From UBA1443 sp964445745 (GTDB taxonomy: Bacteria > Omnitrophota > Omnitrophia > Omnitrophales > Aquincolibacteriaceae): a stretch of 41,478 nucleotides of DNA. Below, one piece after another: positions 7,569 through 15,925 of the stretch (position 1 is the stretch's first letter; every line of letters starts with the position of its first letter). The stretch is from NCBI GenBank assembly GCA_964445745.1, contig CAYULU010000013.1, positions 1 through 41,478 on the forward strand. The letters are read 5' to 3'. The translations under genes were made by a program, and so were the position numbers. The notes under the pieces were generated by a model that did no database searches, was not told the origin of the DNA, and was given only the letters and a program-made list of their open reading frames with translations.

Positions 7569-8681
7569 ATGCCAAACGCCTTTCCTTCTGAACTCCGCGT
7601 ACCTCCCAAAGTTATTTTCCAATCGAGGGCTTTGCTCCGGTTTCCCGAAGCCGTTTCCAGTCTGGGGCGCCGGGGCATCATCGTCCACGGTCACTCCTTG
7701 GAGGGAACCCCTTCTAAAACTGGTTTGATTCCTCTTCTTAAAAATTACCCGATGGATGTTTCGTGGTTTTGCCGAGGAACCGGAGAAGCAACCCTGGAGG
7801 AAATCAGCTCTGTCATTCATCTGGCCCAATCGGTTGATGCGGATTGGATTGCCGGAATCGGCGGCGGAAGCGTCCTTGATCTTGCTAAAGCAGCCGCAGG
7901 ACTTTTCCACGCAAAGGAAAAACCTGTCTACTACCAGTCAGGCGGGAAATTAACCGAAAAAGGGATCCCCTTTATCGCGGTGCCAACAACTGCGGGAAGC
8001 GGCTCCGAAGCCACCCCGAACGCTGTCATCATCAACCCCGATAAAAAACTCAAACTTTCCATTCGCCACCCGGACTTCCTCGCTTCTCTGGTCATCCTGG
8101 ATCCTGAACTTCTCAAAAGCGCACCCGCGAGCATCATGGCCCAATCCGGGATGGATGCATTGGTCCAGGCCTATGAATCTTATATTTCAAAAAATGCGAC
8201 CCTGTTGACCGAGACCCTAGCGTTACGTACCATCGAAATGATCCATACCTCCCTCGTAAAAGCCACTTTAACGAAAGAGGAAAACGCTTTAAACGACATG
8301 CTTTCAGCCAGCTTCTTTGCAGGGCTCGCATTCTCCCATTCGAGGCTGGGAGTCATTCACGGAATCGCTCACCCTCTGGGCGTCCTCTACAAGATTCCCC
8401 ACGGACTGATTTGTGCCGTCTGTTTCACTTCCTCAATTAAGTTAAACCGGGAATTTATGGGCGATAAATATGACAAAATGAGTCGCGTCATCGGACAAGA
8501 TCTGTTGAAAAGAGTTGAAGACCTTGTCAGAGAACTCAACCTCATCAATCCTTTCAAGAACCTTCCGTTGATCGAAAAAGAAACTCTCGTGAGGGAAACC
8601 CTCCAATCCGGCTCGACAGCAGCAAATCCCAAACCCATCACGCGGAACGACGTCGAGTTTTTGCTAAGCGAAATCTTTTAA
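7569..8681 (+). CDS. Iron-type (group III) alcohol dehydrogenase family protein
   Basis: NAD(P)-dependent dehydrogenase of the Fe-ADH fold (370 aa). The nucleotide-binding GIGGGSVLDLAKA and the metal-binding region HGIAHPLG...PHGL are clear. The usual GMDALTHAIE motif reads GMDALVQAYE, so one metal-ligand His is Gln here, a variant also seen in some subgroups of the family. The substrate (an alcohol, aldehyde or phosphonate-type compound) cannot be assigned. The ATG at 7569 is preferred to an in-frame TTG at 7563. No good ribosome binding site is visible. The gap before it is AT-rich and repetitive. Confidence 0.9.
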   Translation: MPNAFPSELRVPPKVIFQSRALLRFPEAVSSLGRRGIIVHGHSLEGTPSKTGLIPLLKNYPMDVSWFCRGTGEATLEEISSVIHLAQSVDADWIAGIGGGSVLDLAKAAAGLFHAKEKPVYYQSGGKLTEKGIPFIAVPTTAGSGSEATPNAVIINPDKKLKLSIRHPDFLASLVILDPELLKSAPASIMAQSGMDALVQAYESYISKNATLLTETLALRTIEMIHTSLVKATLTKEENALNDMLSASFFAGLAFSHSRLGVIHGIAHPLGVLYKIPHGLICAVCFTSSIKLNREFMGDKYDKMSRVIGQDLLKRVEDLVRELNLINPFKNLPLIEKETLVRETLQSGSTAANPKPITRNDVEFLLSEIF

Positions 8682-8749
8682 TTTAAAAACATTGTCCTCC
8701 TGAATTTATAAAAATTTCACGAAAAATGCCTACTTCCCCGTTTGATTTA

Positions 8750-8767
8750 TGCTAACATGAAATCATG
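8750..8767 (+). promoter_or_regulatory. Candidate extended -10 promoter directly upstream of the first acyltransferase
   Basis: TGCTAACAT (8750-8758) resembles an extended -10 element and ends six bases before the ATG at 8765, so transcription would start at or next to the start codon. There is no Shine-Dalgarno sequence and no clear -35. The start codon also lies in the centre of a perfect 14-bp palindrome (8759-8772). This is an inference from sequence pattern only. Confidence 0.35.
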
Positions 8768-9655
8768 ATTTCGTTTTTAACCTATACAGCGGCTCGGTTT
8801 GCAAGCTTCCTGGCTAATTGTTTCCCGGTTTCTTTCACCTTATGGATGACGGCCCGTACAACTGATTGGATCTACGGGGCTTTCAAAGAGCGGCGACAAA
8901 TAGCCCTTGAAAATATTAACCGTGTTTTCGGGAATTCCATCTCTCCTAAAAGAAAAACAGAGATCGTAAGAGAAGCCTTCCGAAGTGCCGCGCTTTCGAT
9001 GGTCGAGCTCCTTATCGTCCGAAAGATCGCAAGGAATGCCCGGGAACGATTTTCCCTTTTGGGAAATCAATCCCTCGAAGAGGCCTTTGCAAAACAGAAA
9101 GGTGTTGTGCTGACCATCGCACATTTCGGCTCGTGGGAATATCTTTCATTCCTTCCCTTTTTGACAGGACGGCGCTGGTCCGTCATCGTCAAAAACATCA
9201 AAAACCCGCATGTCAACCGGATGGTCGATTCACTGCGCCGCGTCATGACGGTTCATCCAATCTCCAAAGACGGTTCAATCCGGACCGTTTTAACTGAACT
9301 CAAAAAGGGTCACGGCGTGGCTATTTTAATCGATCAATGGGCCGGTGATGAGGGGATCTGGGTCGAATTCTTCGGGATATCAACCTCCACCACTTCAATT
9401 CCCGCCCGCCTTGCAGAACGCACGGGTTGTGCCCTGGTTCCGGCATACTGTCTACGACGATCGCCGGGGCAATATGAAATTCATGTGGAAAAACCCTACC
9501 ACTACGATTCCAAGACCCCGGGCTGGGAAATGCGAATCACCAAAGAGCTAAACCAGCTTTGGGAACATTGGATCCGCCTCCATCCCGATCAATGGCTATG
9601 GGGACACCGCCGCTGGAAAGATAAACCCGCCGGCCTTCGCCGTCTTGCAACATGA
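8765..9655 (+). CDS. LpxL/HtrB-family lipid A-type acyltransferase (first of tandem pair)
   Basis: Membrane-associated lysophospholipid acyltransferase family protein (296 aa) of the kind that adds secondary acyl chains to lipid A. An N-terminal hydrophobic segment (about 5-30) is followed by the catalytic HX4E motif H120-FGSW-E125, then the DQWAGDEG block, the TTSIPARLA segment and the C-terminal HRRWK, all in LpxL order. It overlaps the next, closely similar gene by ATGA. It marks a diderm envelope, but the exact acceptor lipid and chain are unknown. No ribosome binding site is visible. Confidence 0.9.
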   Translation: MISFLTYTAARFASFLANCFPVSFTLWMTARTTDWIYGAFKERRQIALENINRVFGNSISPKRKTEIVREAFRSAALSMVELLIVRKIARNARERFSLLGNQSLEEAFAKQKGVVLTIAHFGSWEYLSFLPFLTGRRWSVIVKNIKNPHVNRMVDSLRRVMTVHPISKDGSIRTVLTELKKGHGVAILIDQWAGDEGIWVEFFGISTSTTSIPARLAERTGCALVPAYCLRRSPGQYEIHVEKPYHYDSKTPGWEMRITKELNQLWEHWIRLHPDQWLWGHRRWKDKPAGLRRLAT

Positions 9656-10548
9656 TATATTTTTTTGAATACATAACGGCGTTGGTGCTGATCGCCTTTG
9701 CTAAAATACTTCCGGTCACGATTTCATCCTGGATCGCCTGTCGTTTTGCGGATCTTGCCTGTATTCTTCTTGCCAAGCGCCGCAAGATTGCTTTCGAAAA
9801 TATTGACCGAGCAGTGCGCGCGGCCGGGAAGGTCATGACTGACAAAGAAAAGGAACGTCTCGTCCGGGCCGCTTTTCAGAACGCTGCTCTTTCTATGATG
9901 GAACTTTTCATCGTCGAAAAGACCGCCCGAACAGCCGTGGATCATTTTAAGCTCTCCGGACAAGAACATCTTGAACGGGCCCTAGCACAGGGGAAGGGAG
10001 CCATTATTTCGGTTTCGCATCTTGGCTCCTGGGAATATCTGGCCTTTTTCCCATTACTCACCCGACAAAAGTGGTCGGTGATCGTCAAAGACATTAAAAA
10101 TCCCTACCTTGATAAACTTATTACCCGCATGAGAAAGATTACCACCGTCACCCCCATCCCTAAAACGAATTCTATTAAACCAGTCCTGCGCGAACTCAAG
10201 AAAGGACATGCCGTCGCCATCCTGATTGATCAGTGGGCCGGCGATGAAGGGATCTGGATTAATTTTCTGGGGACTGCCACTTCGACGACATCCATCCCGG
10301 CACGCCTTGCAAAATCGACCGGAGCCGCGCTGGTGCCGGCCTATTGTCTTCGAAAGAGCGCCGGAAATTACGAAATCCACATTGAAGAACCTCTTATCTG
10401 GAATCCGGAATCTGTTGATTGGGAAAGTTTTATCACTAACAAGCTAAATGCGGCACTGGAACGCCAAATCCGCGCTCATGCAGAACAATGGTTGTGGGGG
10501 CATCGTCGTTGGAAAGACAAGCCCAACACGATTCGAACCGTTTCATAA
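9652..10548 (+). CDS. LpxL/HtrB-family lipid A-type acyltransferase (second of tandem pair)
   Basis: Paralogue of the preceding gene (298 aa), similar along the whole length: same N-terminal membrane segment, catalytic H123-LGSW-E128, the same DQWAGDEG block and terminal HRRWKDKP. The pair arose by tandem duplication. By analogy with LpxL/LpxM, each may add one secondary acyl chain, so the two could act in sequence on the same lipid. The start overlaps the previous stop by four bases (ATGA), indicating coupled translation. Confidence 0.9.
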   Translation: MIYFFEYITALVLIAFAKILPVTISSWIACRFADLACILLAKRRKIAFENIDRAVRAAGKVMTDKEKERLVRAAFQNAALSMMELFIVEKTARTAVDHFKLSGQEHLERALAQGKGAIISVSHLGSWEYLAFFPLLTRQKWSVIVKDIKNPYLDKLITRMRKITTVTPIPKTNSIKPVLRELKKGHAVAILIDQWAGDEGIWINFLGTATSTTSIPARLAKSTGAALVPAYCLRKSAGNYEIHIEEPLIWNPESVDWESFITNKLNAALERQIRAHAEQWLWGHRRWKDKPNTIRTVS

Positions 10549-10573
10549 CAAACTGTTTCAACCGGTCTCACTG

Positions 10574-11737
10574 ATGAATATTGAACTTACAATTGAAAAA
10601 CTGGTTTTTGGCGGCGATGGGTTAGGCTTTGTTGACGGAAAGGCCTATTTCGTTGAAGGCGCGCTTCCCGGAGAAAAGGTACTTGCCCGAATTACCAACG
10701 ATAAAAAAAATTACGGTAAAGCACGACTGATCAAAGTCCTGAACCCTTCCCCGGAGCGCCTCGAGCCCCCTTGCCCTTACGTTCAATCTTGCGGCGGCTG
10801 CCAATATCAGCACCTCCGCTACACCGATGAACTCCGGTGGAAGGAGTTACAGGTTCGGGAAAGTTTTGCGCAAACAATTCGCATTGACCCCTCCCTGATT
10901 CAGCCAATCCGCCAAGGCCCCAGAGAATATCATTATCGCCAAAGCATTACGCTCCACCGGACTGCAAAAAACAACCAGAAACCGAGTCCCCTTGCTTTTA
11001 TTGGACGGGATAACCGCTCCTTTGTCTTCATCCACAACTGCCTTCTCGCAGGCGAATCCCTTCAGAATGTTTTTAAGGAATTGCACACCCTCGGTAAATA
11101 TGAAACCAAGCGAGTCTTCAAAATAGCGGAAAGTGGCACCATCGTCTCCAGCGAAGAAGACAAGCTGTACCGGGTCAAGCTGGCGGACGAACTTTTCTGG
11201 GCGCACTCAAAAGGCTTTTTTCAAAACAATCTTGAGGTCACACAACAAATCGCCGAAGAGCTTAAAAACATTACCGAAAAGGTCAGACCTTCTCGTTTTA
11301 TCGACCTTTACTCCGGAGTCGGAACCTTCGCGGTGCTCGCGGGTTCCAAAGTGCAGGAAATCTTCTGTTTTGAGGAAAGTATTTACGCTATGGAATGCCT
11401 CAAAAGGAACTTGAAAGAAAGACAACTTCCGGGTGCAATTTTCAAGGGTCGCGTGGAACAAACTTTTCCGAATTTCTGGCTTGGGAATCAAAAGGAAGGT
11501 TCGCTTATTCTTCTGGATCCGCCGCGTCTCGGAATCACTTACGAGCTGGCTGATTTTTTCGCCAAGGCAGACAGGATGGGAAATATCGTCTATCTTGCGT
11601 GCGATCTCCAGATCCTCATCCGGGATCTCAAAATCATCCTGTCAAAAGGCCGTTTTCAGATTAAAGCCATCGTGCCGTTCGACATGTTCCCTCGGACCAA
11701 ACATCTTGAGGTACTGGCCTGGCTTGAGCAGGTTTAA
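10574..11737 (+). CDS. TrmA/RlmC/RlmD-family RNA (uracil-5-)methyltransferase
   Basis: SAM-dependent enzyme that forms 5-methyluridine in 23S rRNA or tRNA (387 aa). Domains: N-terminal TRAM-like beta-barrel (about 1-60), a 4Fe-4S site with C67-x5-C73-x2-C76 and a later Cys (HNC), the SAM-binding DLYSGVGTF, the LDPPR motif and a catalytic Cys in YLACDLQ. The start at 10574 is chosen because the TRAM domain begins there. An upstream start at 10448 would run back into the preceding gene. Whether it is RlmC, RlmD or TrmA cannot be told by eye. It converges with the next gene, only nine bases away. Confidence 0.9.
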   Translation: MNIELTIEKLVFGGDGLGFVDGKAYFVEGALPGEKVLARITNDKKNYGKARLIKVLNPSPERLEPPCPYVQSCGGCQYQHLRYTDELRWKELQVRESFAQTIRIDPSLIQPIRQGPREYHYRQSITLHRTAKNNQKPSPLAFIGRDNRSFVFIHNCLLAGESLQNVFKELHTLGKYETKRVFKIAESGTIVSSEEDKLYRVKLADELFWAHSKGFFQNNLEVTQQIAEELKNITEKVRPSRFIDLYSGVGTFAVLAGSKVQEIFCFEESIYAMECLKRNLKERQLPGAIFKGRVEQTFPNFWLGNQKEGSLILLDPPRLGITYELADFFAKADRMGNIVYLACDLQILIRDLKIILSKGRFQIKAIVPFDMFPRTKHLEVLAWLEQV

Positions 11738-11746
11738 CCGTCTTCT

Positions 11747-12991
11747 TCAGGTAGCAGACCCGGCAACAGCACCACTGGCCCAGGCCCAAGCTAACTGATA
11801 CCCGCCGCGCGAAGCCTGGACATCCACAATTTCTCCTGCAAACGCGAGCCCTTGTTGGAACCTTGATTTTAGTTCTTCGGTCACTTCGGACGAAGGTATT
11901 CCACCCGCCGTAAACTCCGCTTCGTTCCAACCCCGCGTCCCCAGTACTTTGAATTTTTTATGTTTAATCCCCGCCACCAGCAACTCCAGAGATGCCTCGG
12001 AGGTATCCTTGGTTAAAACGCCGGCCTCTCGGGCTAATAACCTGGAGAATTTATGTGGCAAGAGGCCTTCCAAAAGATCCCCCGTCGGGATGCCCCGTCT
12101 CAACCTTTTTTTAATCTCCGACTTCAGTTCATCCTCACTTAAAAATGAGAGGAGATCCATCTCGAGAATCATTTCTTTTTTCTTTTCCCGGTTCAGTGCT
12201 GTCGAAACAGGATCGCTTACGTCCAAAACCGCGGTACCGGACAATCCGTACTGCGTAAAAAGAAGATCTCCGACCGCTTCTCTCAAAATCGATTCTCCTT
12301 CAAGCACCCTTACCTTTGCCCGAATTTTCTGCCCCTGCAGAAAATGGCACCAGGGATCTTTGACGATCAAGGGAACGGTGCTGGGGACCGGTTCGACCGT
12401 TGAATGTCCGAATTTTGCGGCAAGACTGTACGCGTTCCCATCCGCTCCAAGCGCGGGATACGATTTTCCTCCTCCACAAAGAATGACGGTTTTCCCGCGA
12501 ACACTGCGCCCGCCTGACGAAACCACCTCAAAATAAAGAGACGCCGCATCTCCGGATCGCCGATCTCCCAAAGAGGGGTTAATCTCGCTAACGGTAAAAC
12601 CACACTCCACCGAAACCTTCACCCTCGCAAGCTCGAGCTCCAAAACCTTAAGGACGGATGCGGCCTGATTTGTAACCGGAAACAACCTTCCTGTTTCATC
12701 GGCATAAACGTGAAGCCCTAACTCTTTGAAATATTTGAGGATAACTTCCTTATCAAATTTTCGAAAAACGGATTCAACTAACAGCCGGGCTTCGGATTTG
12801 TAAAATAAGGGATTAAGAGTCTTGTTGGAAAGATTGCAACGACCCGCTCCCGTAATTAAAAGTTTTTTCCCGAGCTTTTGCATTTTTTCCAAAATCACAA
12901 CGGATTTCCCCGTCCGCCTCGCAAAAAGCGCGGCCATCATGCCCGCCGGTCCCCCGCCTACTACCACAACATCATATTGATTCATATTCAT
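11747..12991 (-). CDS. HI0933/YhiN-family FAD-dependent flavoprotein
   Basis: NAD(P)/FAD-dependent oxidoreductase of the HI0933 family (414 aa). The dinucleotide-binding GGGPAG is near 12-17, followed by GKKLLITGAGRCNLSN, the family hallmark. The C-terminal ASRGGYQLAWAWASGA closes the FAD domain. Members include YhiN and the bile-acid enzyme BaiN. The physiological substrate here is unknown. The start at 12991 is chosen because GAGGAAAC lies directly upstream. The first codons overlap the 3' end of the ygiQ-like gene by 20 bases, so the two are coupled. Confidence 0.9.
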   Translation of the reverse strand: MNMNQYDVVVVGGGPAGMMAALFARRTGKSVVILEKMQKLGKKLLITGAGRCNLSNKTLNPLFYKSEARLLVESVFRKFDKEVILKYFKELGLHVYADETGRLFPVTNQAASVLKVLELELARVKVSVECGFTVSEINPSLGDRRSGDAASLYFEVVSSGGRSVRGKTVILCGGGKSYPALGADGNAYSLAAKFGHSTVEPVPSTVPLIVKDPWCHFLQGQKIRAKVRVLEGESILREAVGDLLFTQYGLSGTAVLDVSDPVSTALNREKKKEMILEMDLLSFLSEDELKSEIKKRLRRGIPTGDLLEGLLPHKFSRLLAREAGVLTKDTSEASLELLVAGIKHKKFKVLGTRGWNEAEFTAGGIPSSEVTEELKSRFQQGLAFAGEIVDVQASRGGYQLAWAWASGAVAGSAT

Positions 12992-14897
12992 TCCGTTTCC
13001 TCTGGAAACGCGGAACGGGGAACGAAACATGTGGGGCTCTTTTCGTTTGGCGTTTCCCGTAACCCATTCTCCTTGAGAGGGGCTGGATTAAATTTCGTTG
13101 CACTTCTCGTTCTTTATAGGACCTTGCAACAAAAACCGGGGCCCCAGTCATCGGATGTTTGCCGGTCCAATACATAGCGCTTGAAATAGTCATCGGTAGC
13201 GGGAGAAAATCCTGGACCTGCTCAGGATGAATATTTTTCTGATTAAAATATTCGGCAAGCTCTTTTGCTTCATGGCTCCCTGCACCCGGATGCGAACTGA
13301 TCCAATAATTCACAAGATATTGTTTTTTCCCGGATTCGCGGCTGAATTTTTCAAAACGTTCAGCAAACTTTTTATACTTTTCAAACCCCGGCTTATTCAT
13401 CAGCGCAAGCACCCGGTCAGCAACATGTTCCGGGGCCACCTTGAGTTGACCGCTCACATGATCCGCACAAAGCTCCTGAAGATACCGATCCGATTCTTTT
13501 TCGATCAGAAGATCGTACCGTAGCCCACTCTGAATAAAGAGGTGCTTGACACCCGGCACTTTCATGACGGCCCGCCAAAGATCGATCGTCTTTTCGTACC
13601 CAAGTTTAAGTTGTCGGCATTTTTCAGGCATCATGCATTGTTGAGAACGGCAAGCGCCCGAACTTTCCCAAAGGCTACACTCCGCACCATAGAGATTGGC
13701 TGTCGGCCCCCCGATATCCGTCACGGTTCCCCTAAAATCAGGGCGGCTCGCCATCCTGCGAACTTCCGCAAGGAGCGACTCCTTGCTACGGCTTTGAATG
13801 ATGCGTCCCTGGTGCGCGTAAAGGGAACAGAAGGAGCACTCCGAAGAACACCCCCGATGGGAAGTGATCGAAAACCGTGTGGTTTCAAAACCTGGAACAC
13901 CTCCCTGTCGGTCATAAACAGGGTGCCACGAATAAGCAAACGGAAGTTCATAAACAGAATCCAGCTCTTTTGTTGAAAGGGGGTGTGCCGGCGGATACTG
14001 GATGATAAATCGATCACCGTGTTTTTGAAGGATCGTTTTTCCACGAACCGGATCCGACTCCTGATAGGCCAACTTGAAAGCTAAATTAAATTGATCCTTG
14101 TCCGCGACAACCTCCTCATACGAGGGCACCTCCACCACTTTGCCTCCCTGGGGTACGCAAGATTTATCTTGCCAGCATTCAACCGGCAACGAAGTCTTGC
14201 TTCGAGCAATCACCGTACCGGGGATATTGTTGAGTAGAGAAACCGTCTCTTTTGAGTTACAAGCAGGATCCGCACGGTTCAATCTCCTGGCGATCTCGGA
14301 CATTTGCCTTTCAGCCATTCCGTAAACAAGGATATCAGCCTTTGAATCAATCAAAATGGAGCGGCGAACATGGTCTTCCCAATAATCGTAATGTGCAAGG
14401 CGACGAAGACTTGCTTCGATCCCCCCGATCACCACAGGGATCCCGGGGAAAAGGCCTTTAATTTTGCTCGTATAAACGATCGTCGCGCGATTGGGCCGGA
14501 GGCCGCCTTTCCCGCCCGGCGAATATTCGTCATTTTTCCGCGGTTTTTTAGAAGCGGTGTAGTTCGCGACCATCGAGTCCAGATTACCCCCAGCAATCCC
14601 GAAAAAAAGACGCGGTCGGCCCAGCTTGAGAAAATCATGATCCGTACGCCAATCCGGTTGGGCAATCACACCCACTTTGTATCCCGCGCTTTCAAGCACT
14701 CGTCCGATCAGGGCGGTACCGTAAGCCGGGTGGTCGACATACGCATCCCCCGTCACCAGAATAATATCACATGCTTCCCAACCTCTGGCCTTGAGATCCC
14801 CTGAACTCATCGGAAGAAATTTTAAATGGGACCCTTCCCGAAGGACCGTTGCCTGTTTTTTAGAATCGTGACCCCTTTGATTCTTAAAATGCGTCAT
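12972..14897 (-). CDS. ygiQ: YgiQ-family radical SAM protein
   Basis: Radical SAM enzyme of the YgiQ (UPF0313) family (641 aa). The N-terminal region has a Rossmann-like B12-binding-type fold. The cluster-binding Cys triad is C350-x3-C354-x2-C357 in SHRGCSSECSFC, as in the family. The C-terminal part carries HPMTGAPVFVARSYKER, another family signature. The reaction is unknown. The ATG at 14897 has AGGGAA about nine bases upstream. A TTG at 14948 would overlap the upstream gene and adds no family sequence. It is the middle gene of a three-gene minus-strand unit. Confidence 0.92.
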   Translation of the reverse strand: MTHFKNQRGHDSKKQATVLREGSHLKFLPMSSGDLKARGWEACDIILVTGDAYVDHPAYGTALIGRVLESAGYKVGVIAQPDWRTDHDFLKLGRPRLFFGIAGGNLDSMVANYTASKKPRKNDEYSPGGKGGLRPNRATIVYTSKIKGLFPGIPVVIGGIEASLRRLAHYDYWEDHVRRSILIDSKADILVYGMAERQMSEIARRLNRADPACNSKETVSLLNNIPGTVIARSKTSLPVECWQDKSCVPQGGKVVEVPSYEEVVADKDQFNLAFKLAYQESDPVRGKTILQKHGDRFIIQYPPAHPLSTKELDSVYELPFAYSWHPVYDRQGGVPGFETTRFSITSHRGCSSECSFCSLYAHQGRIIQSRSKESLLAEVRRMASRPDFRGTVTDIGGPTANLYGAECSLWESSGACRSQQCMMPEKCRQLKLGYEKTIDLWRAVMKVPGVKHLFIQSGLRYDLLIEKESDRYLQELCADHVSGQLKVAPEHVADRVLALMNKPGFEKYKKFAERFEKFSRESGKKQYLVNYWISSHPGAGSHEAKELAEYFNQKNIHPEQVQDFLPLPMTISSAMYWTGKHPMTGAPVFVARSYKEREVQRNLIQPLSRRMGYGKRQTKRAPHVSFPVPRFQRKRNEYESI

Positions 14898-14935
14898 TAA
14901 GTGTTCCCTGTTGTTTTTGATGAAAAAATTACCGT

Positions 14936-15778
14936 TTATTTGTTGCAACCTTTAAAAGGGATGTTTAAAAGTTCCGGCCATGCTTCAACCCAACCCCTCT
15001 CATGATCCGCACTCCGGACACGAACAATCTCCAGGCACGCCTCGGGACCCGACCGCCGGACAAAACTGCTTAAGGCTGATTCAGGGATGATTTCATCTTC
15101 AAACCCGCTAAAATGGATCTGCGGAATTTGTTTGATTTTTTCCGCTGAATCAACCGGATTGAGCGACTCAGACAACGGCGTAACGCCATGATACTCATTA
15201 ACCGCATCAGGATCCAGATTCCCTGCAACCGAACGGATGGAGCAAACATCCGATCTTCTTTCCGCGATCAAAACTGCCACCGCCGCCCCGCCGGAATATC
15301 CGATCAGTTCCACTCCAGAGGCTTGGGTCTTTTCCACAATGGAACTTACCGCCCTCTCCATGGAATGTATCACTTCGTCAGAAAATCGAGCACTTGTCCA
15401 ATAAGGAAAATCACACGCCACGTCTTTCTCATGTGACGTATACTGACAGGGCCGGGCGAGATAGACAACGTTGGCTGAATCGTCCTGTACGGCAAGCCTG
15501 AAGGCAACGGGATTCCTTGGCGTCGGATCCCAAGACACCCTGTTTCTGGTCACAAAGGCATACCCATCCCCTTCAATGTAGATTCGGACAAGGCTTCCGG
15601 GCCTGCTGACCTTTTCGTAAGCTGTTAAAATAAACGGCGCTGTCCGGATCGAGATCCTCGTAAATCCGTTTTCCCGAGCAATCAGATCCGCATTTTCGCG
15701 CCGCTCGGAAACTGACGGCACTGTCAGACAACCGGCCAGAAAAAACACACTGGTCATTTTAATTAAAAACTTTTTCAT
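14936..15778 (-). CDS. Lipoprotein with alpha/beta-hydrolase features
   Basis: A 280-residue protein with a lipoprotein signal peptide (lipobox LAGC, lipid-modified C17), so it is anchored in the inner or outer membrane. The segment GYSGGAAVAV around S162 is a nucleophile elbow (G-x-S-x-G) of serine alpha/beta hydrolases, and FSGFEDEIIPESAL with a late His (SADH) could supply the acid and base. The fold call is moderate and the substrate unknown. The start codon has TATAAT seven bases upstream and no ribosome binding site, so the mRNA may be leaderless. It is the first gene of the unit with ygiQ and the flavoprotein. Confidence 0.75.
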   Translation of the reverse strand: MKKFLIKMTSVFFLAGCLTVPSVSERRENADLIARENGFTRISIRTAPFILTAYEKVSRPGSLVRIYIEGDGYAFVTRNRVSWDPTPRNPVAFRLAVQDDSANVVYLARPCQYTSHEKDVACDFPYWTSARFSDEVIHSMERAVSSIVEKTQASGVELIGYSGGAAVAVLIAERRSDVCSIRSVAGNLDPDAVNEYHGVTPLSESLNPVDSAEKIKQIPQIHFSGFEDEIIPESALSSFVRRSGPEACLEIVRVRSADHERGWVEAWPELLNIPFKGCNK

Positions 15779-15785
15779 GGATGGA

Positions 15786-15791
15786 ATTATA
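15786..15791 (-). promoter_or_regulatory. Consensus -10 box of the lipoprotein gene
   Basis: On the minus strand a perfect TATAAT ends seven bases before the ATG at 15778. Transcription would start at or beside the start codon, and there is no Shine-Dalgarno sequence. No strong -35 is visible. Confidence 0.55.
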
Positions 15792-15890
15792 GTCGAAAAT
15801 CGGAACGAAGGTTATGGTTATTGATCGGCGAAAACCGGAAGCAAAGCCTGAAGTTTTTTTCGGGCATGCCACATCCACGCCTCTAAGAAA

Positions 15891-15919
15891 TTGATTTTTC
15901 TCTACTTTCAAGCTAGCAT
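15891..15919 (+). promoter_or_regulatory. Promoter of the ArsP_2-like exporter gene (leaderless candidate)
   Basis: TTGATT (15891-15896), a 17-base spacer and TAGCAT (15914-15919) form a housekeeping-type promoter. The -10 ends six bases before the ATG at 15926, so the predicted start point coincides with the start codon. No Shine-Dalgarno sequence is present. It is divergent from the lipoprotein promoter. Confidence 0.55.
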
Positions 15920-15925
15920 GCCGAC

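Noticed and set aside
10448..10573. Upstream start of the RNA methyltransferase inside the acyltransferase gene
   Set aside because: The TRAM domain begins at 10574, and the extra 42 residues are the other gene read out of frame.
12972..14948. Start of the ygiQ-like gene at the TTG at 14948
   Set aside because: The ATG at 14897 has a good ribosome binding site and the extra residues do not match the family.
15845..15870. Hairpin GCCTGAA/TTCGGGC as a terminator
   Set aside because: The T-run is in the loop, not after the stem, so it does not fit an intrinsic terminator.
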